Of a DNA stretch of 20,161 nucleotides, positions 15,429 through 20,161 are shown piece after piece. Source of the DNA: JALHSV01 sp964553535 (GTDB lineage Bacteria; Nitrospirota; Thermodesulfovibrionia; Thermodesulfovibrionales; SM23-35). The stretch is taken from contig CAZKLK010000014.1 in the NCBI GenBank assembly GCA_964553535.1, positions 1 through 20,161 on the forward strand, given 5' to 3'. The translations under genes were made by a program, and so were the position numbers. How positions within the stretch are numbered: the stretch's first letter is position 1; each line of letters begins with the position of its first letter. The notes beneath the pieces are model-generated. The model made no database searches and was not told the origin of the DNA. It saw nothing but the letters and a program-made list of their open reading frames with translations.

Positions 15429-16854
15429 GAGCAGAAAATACGATGTAGTAATCATAGGCGCCGGCATAGGCGGGCTTGTGTGCGGATGCTATCTTGCAAA
15501 AGCTGGGCTGAAGACGCTTATAGTAGAACAACACCACAAACCCGGAGGTTATTGCACTTCTTTCAAAAGAAAAGGCTTTTCGTTTGATGCAGCCGCCCAT
15601 TCTTTTGGGAGCTGTCGAGAGAACGGCAATATGCAGCTTATTCTTAAAGCTCTTGATATTGATATTGATAAGGATGTAAGAATAAAAAGATACACGCCGT
15701 CAGACATTGTTATCACACCAGATTATAAAATTACCTTCTGGGAAGATGTTGAAAAAACTATTCACGAATTACAGAGCACATTCCCCGCTGAATCTGTAAA
15801 TATCCGCAGTTTCTTTCGATATCTTGTAAATGCTACCCCAGTTGACTTTGCTTCCTTGAGACAAAATACTTTTCAAGACTTATTAGACCGATTCCTGATT
15901 GACAATAAATTAAAGGCAATCCTTTCTGTCCCAATATTTGGCAATGGTGCCCTGCCTCCTTCATTAATTTCTGCCTTTACCGGTTCAAAAATATTCACTG
16001 AATTTATTCTTGACGGTGGTTATTATCCCGAAGGAGGCATGCAAACACTGTCTGATGCATTGGCAAGAAAATTCATTGAGACTAATGGAAATCTAAAATT
16101 ATCCAGTCTATGCACAAAGATTAAAGTACAAAATAACACTGTCAAAGGCGTCATTTTGCAGAAGGAAGGTTTTATACCTTGCAGATATATAGTCTCAAAT
16201 TGCGATGCAAGACAAACTTTTTTAAATCTTTTGGGGGCAAAAGTAGTTCCAGAGAACATACTTGAGAAAATACATGGCATGGTTCCTTCATTATCAACAT
16301 TTATTTTATATTTAGGTATAGACCATCCATTTAGTACATTGCCTAAGCCCGGGACCAATGTGTGGTTTTTGCCCGCATATGATTATTTGCAAAAAGCTTA
16401 TTCCTATGCCAAAAGCGGCGACCTCGACAATGTGAAAGGGTTTATGGTGCGTTTTTCGCCTGATAGGAAAACTGTTTTAGCATTCGTAAACGCACCCTTC
16501 AAAAGTAAACCCTTTTGGGAAAGAAATAAAAACAGGTTAGCAGAATCCTTTATTGATAGAATACAGAAATATGCAATACCAAACCTATCAGACCACATAA
16601 TATACAAGGAAACTGCTACACCGCAAACTCTATACAGATATACTCTCAACTATAAAGGAGCAGCTTATGGTTGGGCTAGCCTTCCCGCGCAAGTATTTAC
16701 CCCAGAACTGCGGCAGCGTACTTCTATCAAGGGTCTGTACCTCGCAGGACATTGGACAACTCATACACAAGGTATTCCAGGTGTAGCTTATATAGGATTA
16801 GATACGGCTCGACTGATATTAAGAAAAGAAAAATCGAACAGTTATGAGGATTAA
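15415..16854 (+). CDS. Phytoene desaturase/carotenoid isomerase-like FAD oxidoreductase
   Basis: This 479-residue flavoprotein belongs to the CrtI/CrtISO branch of the amine-oxidase superfamily. It begins with the dinucleotide-binding GAGIGG loop (15-20), preceded by VVIIG, then KPGGYCTSF, and ends with the FAD-contacting YLAGHWTTHTQGIPGV block (about 443-458). An ATG at 15415 overlaps the carrier gene by 14 bases; ATG 15421 would overlap by 8 and is equally possible. Relatives desaturate or isomerise long conjugated hydrocarbon chains or saturate retinol. No phytoene synthase or other carotenoid gene is here, so the likely substrate is the chain built by the neighbouring ketosynthase, dehydratase and carrier. 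The second half is clearly more AT-rich than the upstream genes, suggesting a different history. Confidence 0.85.
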   Translation: MHMSESRKYDVVIIGAGIGGLVCGCYLAKAGLKTLIVEQHHKPGGYCTSFKRKGFSFDAAAHSFGSCRENGNMQLILKALDIDIDKDVRIKRYTPSDIVITPDYKITFWEDVEKTIHELQSTFPAESVNIRSFFRYLVNATPVDFASLRQNTFQDLLDRFLIDNKLKAILSVPIFGNGALPPSLISAFTGSKIFTEFILDGGYYPEGGMQTLSDALARKFIETNGNLKLSSLCTKIKVQNNTVKGVILQKEGFIPCRYIVSNCDARQTFLNLLGAKVVPENILEKIHGMVPSLSTFILYLGIDHPFSTLPKPGTNVWFLPAYDYLQKAYSYAKSGDLDNVKGFMVRFSPDRKTVLAFVNAPFKSKPFWERNKNRLAESFIDRIQKYAIPNLSDHIIYKETATPQTLYRYTLNYKGAAYGWASLPAQVFTPELRQRTSIKGLYLAGHWTTHTQGIPGVAYIGLDTARLILRKEKSNSYED

Positions 16855-17083
16855 GAGGAATATTATTCAAATATTCTTAAGAAACGACCAGAACATTACT
16901 ATCAGCCTCGCAATAATGACTCCATTAATTGCAATATCCCTCATACCCGCCCTTTTCTCACGCACTCAGGCATCTTCCCGCCTCGAACGGGTCGTCAAGA
17001 AGACGCGGGGTCAAATACAAAAAGGGCTAAAGGGAGTTTTTCTGATTTATGTAAATTCATCTTTGCTCCCCTTAATAACATAA
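16844..17083 (+). CDS. Possible small membrane protein, unrecognised
   Basis: A 79-codon open frame starts at an ATG overlapping the flavoenzyme stop by 11 bases and ends 5 bases before the histidine kinase start. The predicted peptide has a basic start (MRIKRN), one hydrophobic segment (about 19-37) and a basic tail containing RLERVVKKTRGQ. I do not recognise it. The overlap is typical of this operon, which favours translation, but the last third is in a GC-rich patch (about 16962-17010) ending in GGGGTCAAATA that looks unlike its surroundings and may be a repeat or transposon remnant. It may equally be the broken N-terminus of a larger membrane protein. Confidence 0.3.
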   Translation: MRIKRNIIQIFLRNDQNITISLAIMTPLIAISLIPALFSRTQASSRLERVVKKTRGQIQKGLKGVFLIYVNSSLLPLIT

Positions 17084-17088
17084 AATTC

Positions 17089-18867
17089 ATGAATTCAGAA
17101 AAAGAACAGTATCTGAAAGATCAGACAGAAAAATTGATCCAATCATGGATGAGTATTAGTGCTATTTTTGGAGCGATTCTATTTATGTCATTAGCGATTT
17201 TAGATTACTTTGTTACACCTGAAAATTTCAGACAGTTTTTGATTTACAGAATAGTGATCTCATCATTTTTATGTTTCCTCTTCTTTTTAAACAGGCTTAA
17301 AAGAAAATTGCATTATCAATATATATTAATTATCCTTGGCATTATTTCATCTGCAATAACGATTGAACTAATGATTATACAGTTCGGGGGTCATAAATCT
17401 ATTTATTATGCTGGATTGAATCTGTTGATAGTATGCGTATTAGGAGTTTTGCCACTTAACTTACCAATATCATTAGGCATATCGTTATCACTATATTTCA
17501 TATATTTATTCCCAATATTGATCTTTGATAATGTGACTGATATTAAAGTTTTTATCAATAACAATGTCTTCGTAATAGCAACAATAGTTGTCGCTTTTGC
17601 ATGGAGGTCTATGAATCAAAGAAATTATTTAATTGAATTGAGTCTTCGGTATGAACTCAATAAGGATAAACAAAAACTTGAGACCTACTCAACCCAGCTT
17701 GAACAATTAGTCCAGGAACGCACAAAAGAACTCTCCATTTCCGAAAAATGGCATCGGTCCATATTCGATAACGCAACCGATGGTATTCTCATACTCGACC
17801 GGAACGGCGTCGTCATCAATGTTAACGGGAAAGCCTGCGAAATTACCGGTTTTGACAAGGATGCCTTAATCGGAGAAAATATTGAATTGATAGAAGCGGG
17901 AAAAGACAGGGAATCGTATCGTGAAAGGATGACTAGAATTCTGAATTCGGAATCGCTCATCTACGAGTTTAAACACTACAGGAAAGACGGCAGCAAAGTG
18001 ATTATTGAGGCAAGCTCAAAAGCCGTCGTCATCGCCGATGAAACATACGTCCAGTGTTTCTACAGAGACATTACCGAAAAGAAAACCATGCAGGAACAAC
18101 TGACGCATTCTCAGAAAATGGAATCTATCGGCCTTCTCGCCGGCGGCATAGCCCATAATTTTAACAATACCCTGTCCGGTATTCTGGGCTATTCACAGCT
18201 TCTGCTCGAATTCGGCAATCTTGATGACGTATCAAGACAACGGGTGCAAAATATTGAGAATTCAGCCCGCAAAGCAGAAATTATGGTCAGACAAATGATG
18301 AGATTTGCGCGGCGGGAGGCGCATGAAGTGCTTCCAGTAAACATTAATGATACGGTCATTGATGCGGTAAAGCTTTTCCAGACGGCTTCACAGAAAAAAA
18401 TCAAATTGGAAATTAATCTTGATGAAAATACTCATATTATAGACGGCGATCCCAATCAGATCGAACAGGTCATCATGAACCTTCTTGTCAATGCAAGAGA
18501 TGCCATGCCGGAAGGCGGTCTCATCACAATATCAACGCGTTTAGTGGATGCGCATCGAAACAGGTACGAGGTGCCTCCTTATGTTGTGCTTGGGAAATAT
18601 ATCGTCTTAACGATCACCGATACCGGAACCGGCATACCCCAAGATATAATCAACAAAATATTCGATCCTTTCTTTACAACCAAGGAAAGGGGAAAGGGGA
18701 CCGGCCTTGGCCTCGCCAGCGCGTATGGAATCATCAAGGACCATAAAGGTTATATAGAAGTGCGAAGCGACATTGGAAAAGAAACCTCCTTTGATGTTTA
18801 CCTGCCTGTTTCAGGGAACATATCGCCTCAGGATGCGAAGCCGCGTAACAACTTAATGAAACAATGA
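17089..18867 (+). CDS. Membrane sensor histidine kinase with PAS domain
   Basis: This 592-residue protein has an N-terminal membrane domain with about six hydrophobic segments (about 18-190), a short helical linker (about 195-222), a PAS domain (about 225-340) with the SIFDNATDGILILDRNG start, a HisKA dimerisation helix with phospho-accepting H356 in AGGIAHNFNNTLSGI, and a HATPase domain (about 395-580) with N box NLLVNARDAMPEGG, DTGTGIP, FDPFFTT and GTGLGLA. The H box has asparagine (HN) where aspartate is usual in this subclass (HDFNN). No response regulator is adjacent, so it is an orphan or hybrid-network kinase. The signal is unknown. The membrane half is distinctly AT-rich and the PAS-kinase half is not, as if two pieces had been joined near 17700. 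No clear Shine-Dalgarno precedes ATG 17089. Confidence 0.9.
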   Translation: MNSEKEQYLKDQTEKLIQSWMSISAIFGAILFMSLAILDYFVTPENFRQFLIYRIVISSFLCFLFFLNRLKRKLHYQYILIILGIISSAITIELMIIQFGGHKSIYYAGLNLLIVCVLGVLPLNLPISLGISLSLYFIYLFPILIFDNVTDIKVFINNNVFVIATIVVAFAWRSMNQRNYLIELSLRYELNKDKQKLETYSTQLEQLVQERTKELSISEKWHRSIFDNATDGILILDRNGVVINVNGKACEITGFDKDALIGENIELIEAGKDRESYRERMTRILNSESLIYEFKHYRKDGSKVIIEASSKAVVIADETYVQCFYRDITEKKTMQEQLTHSQKMESIGLLAGGIAHNFNNTLSGILGYSQLLLEFGNLDDVSRQRVQNIENSARKAEIMVRQMMRFARREAHEVLPVNINDTVIDAVKLFQTASQKKIKLEINLDENTHIIDGDPNQIEQVIMNLLVNARDAMPEGGLITISTRLVDAHRNRYEVPPYVVLGKYIVLTITDTGTGIPQDIINKIFDPFFTTKERGKGTGLGLASAYGIIKDHKGYIEVRSDIGKETSFDVYLPVSGNISPQDAKPRNNLMKQ

Positions 18868-18896
18868 AATCCCGGCGGGCGTCGTCGACGGCGGCC

Positions 18897-20060
18897 TTAC
18901 AACCTCCTCCTGAATAAAGCAAAGAACTGTTCCTTTATCTTTTCCCAAAGCGAACGTTTGCTCCATGTTTCAAGGGTTATCCGTTCAGAATGCCTCAAGT
19001 CCTCTTCAAAAATCTCGACCATCTGACTTCCAAATTGCCGGTCGATAATACCGACATTCCCTTCATCATTTTTCCTGAGAGACTGGAAATCGAGATTGGC
19101 CGAGCCAATAATACTCCAGAGCCCGTCAAAGATGGCGGTTTTGGCATGAAGAATCTCCCCCTGGTATGAATACACCTCGACGCCCGCACGCAGGAGTTTG
19201 GAAATAAACGCCCTTCCAGCATAATATGCAGCCGGCACGTCCGATTTGCCGGGAAGAAGTAGCTTGACATCAACGCCCCGCGATTCCGCATCCTCGAGCA
19301 CATGAAGCATCCTCCTGCTCGGCGCAAAGTACGCGGTCGTCAGATAAATGCAACTCCGGGCTTGATTGATGCTGTGATACAGAAGTTTCCTCATCCTGCG
19401 GCGGCCCTTTGCGGAATTAACAAATATCGGAAGCACCGGCAAGCCGTCATCAGTTTGGCTCGCTTCGGGCAATGACGGAATTGCAGTCCCCCTCCATATC
19501 CTCCAGCTCAGTTCAAAAATATTGAGAAGAACGGTCGCGATCGGGCCTACAAGAAATATTCCTGTATCTCTCCAACCGATTCCGTGTCTGACTTTGTGAT
19601 ACCCGCTGTATTCGTTGGCTATGTTCAATCCACCCGTAAAAGCAACGACTCCATCAATAATGATGAGTTTCTTATGATCCCTGTGGATATAATGAAATGG
19701 GTCGCGCCATTTGAAAGGCCGCGACGCCCGTATTTCGGCGCCGGATTTCCGCAGTTCTTTCCAGAATTTGCGGGGAGTTCCGAATGAACCGAAATGGTCG
19801 TACAGGACGCAGACCTTAACGCCTTCACTCGCCTTTCTCTTAAGGATTGAAGCCAGCCTGGAGCCGGTTTCATCATTCCTGAAAATGTAAAATTCAAGAC
19901 ATATCAGTTTACGCGCCCTCTCAAGTTCATCAAAAATGGATTGAAATGAATCGGGGCCCTTCCACAAAAGCATAACCTTATTGCCGTCTGAGAACTTCGC
20001 GCCGAAGGTCTGCTCAATAGTCTCCCTGCTGAACGGGCTATTGTCGTGAGCGCATTTCAT
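18897..20060 (-). CDS. Phospholipase D/cardiolipin synthase-like protein (ClsB type)
   Basis: This 387-residue protein carries two complete HxKxxxxD motifs, H129-K131-D136 (HKKLIIID) and H305-K307-D312 (HAKTAIFD), each followed by a Gly-Ser/Gly-Gly-Asn block (FTGGLNIA, IGSANLD). There is no N-terminal pair of membrane helices, so it resembles soluble or peripheral ClsB/YbhO rather than ClsA. It probably joins phosphatidyl groups to make cardiolipin, or transfers phosphatidyl groups to another alcohol. The first ATG is preferred because residues 1-29 (FSRETIEQTFG, DGNKVMLL) match the normal start of the family. It is convergent with the histidine kinase, with only 29 bases between the stops and no clear U-tailed terminator. 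Confidence 0.92.
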   Translation of the reverse strand: MKCAHDNSPFSRETIEQTFGAKFSDGNKVMLLWKGPDSFQSIFDELERARKLICLEFYIFRNDETGSRLASILKRKASEGVKVCVLYDHFGSFGTPRKFWKELRKSGAEIRASRPFKWRDPFHYIHRDHKKLIIIDGVVAFTGGLNIANEYSGYHKVRHGIGWRDTGIFLVGPIATVLLNIFELSWRIWRGTAIPSLPEASQTDDGLPVLPIFVNSAKGRRRMRKLLYHSINQARSCIYLTTAYFAPSRRMLHVLEDAESRGVDVKLLLPGKSDVPAAYYAGRAFISKLLRAGVEVYSYQGEILHAKTAIFDGLWSIIGSANLDFQSLRKNDEGNVGIIDRQFGSQMVEIFEEDLRHSERITLETWSKRSLWEKIKEQFFALFRRRL

Positions 20061-20066
20061 AGATAA

Positions 20067-20094
20067 ATATTACGAAAAAAGTCTTTTCTGTCAA
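20067..20094 (-). promoter_or_regulatory. Sigma70-like promoter of the phospholipase D gene, abutting its start codon
   Basis: On the minus strand a perfect TTGACA (20094-20089) is followed, after 16 bases, by TAATAT (20072-20067), a fair -10. The start codon at 20060 begins 6 bases after the -10, so transcription would start at or next to the ATG. No Shine-Dalgarno is present, again suggesting a leaderless mRNA. Confidence 0.55.
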
Positions 20095-20117
20095 CTAAAT
20101 CCTTCTATGCCATCAAC

Positions 20118-20161
20118 GAATTAAAAGTGAACTGTTTTCATCAAATTTATGAATTAAAAGT
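20118..20161 (-). repeat. Two copies of the 15-base terminal repeat, inverted (right end)
   Basis: GAATTAAAAGTGAAC at 20118-20132 is the exact reverse complement of bases 1-15. GAATTAAAAGT at 20151-20161 is a second copy cut off by the end of the window. The copies are 33 bases apart, against 22 at the left end. Both sets point inward, as the ends of one element would. Confidence 0.6.

Noticed and set aside
15415..16854. Carotenoid biosynthesis
   Set aside because: The flavoenzyme is CrtI-like, but no phytoene synthase, GGPP synthase or cyclase is present, and its partners are acyl-chain enzymes.
18868..18896. Bidirectional terminator between the convergent kinase and phospholipase D genes
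   Set aside because: The GC-rich GGCGTCGTCGACG stretch is partly self-complementary but has no stable long stem and no T-run on either side.

Overview
The window reads as a dense stretch of chromosome from an anaerobic Gram-negative bacterium. It has a selenocysteine-type formate dehydrogenase next to formate-tetrahydrofolate ligase, which suggests the methyl branch of the Wood-Ljungdahl pathway. It also has PilZ signalling, an NfeD/stomatin pair and a ClsB-type phospholipase D enzyme. Desulfobacterota, Nitrospirota or a related lineage would fit, but I cannot assign the organism from this sequence alone. No rRNA, tRNA, CRISPR array or intact transposase is visible. All genes but the last are on the + strand.

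Region 1 (about 314-7663) is a formate module: a NuoE/HndA-like [2Fe-2S] subunit, a NuoF/HndC-like flavin subunit, a selenocysteine formate dehydrogenase catalytic subunit with a NuoG-like N-terminus, a small stand-alone cyclic-nucleotide-binding-fold protein, and Fhs. The dehydrogenase is one 947-residue gene. An in-frame TGA at 3746-3748 is the selenocysteine codon, followed by a bacterial SECIS hairpin, so software that ignores recoding will split the gene in two. Formate made or used by the dehydrogenase would feed Fhs. A class II HDAC-like deacetylase (7674-8612) follows.

Region 2 (8681-10826) is the widely conserved NfeD membrane protease plus stomatin/slipin pair, with its own sigma70-like promoter very close to the start codon.

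Region 3 (10907 to about 17083) is the most interesting part. It is a tightly packed type II fatty-acid/polyketide-like cluster: a PilZ-methyltransferase fusion, a ketosynthase homologue whose three catalytic positions are all replaced (chain-length-factor-like), a FabZ-type dehydratase, an intact ketosynthase, an acyl carrier protein, and a phytoene-desaturase/carotenoid-isomerase-like flavoenzyme. No ketoreductase, enoyl reductase, thioesterase or ligase is present in the window. The product is probably an unusual unsaturated or modified acyl chain, possibly under c-di-GMP influence. A palindromic repeat of a mobile type appears to sit in frame inside the dehydratase gene.

Region 4 (17089-20060) holds an orphan membrane sensor histidine kinase and, convergent to it, a phospholipase D/cardiolipin-synthase-like gene. 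Both ends of the window carry copies of the same 15-base repeat in inverted orientation, so the sequence probably stops at a repeat or mobile-element end.
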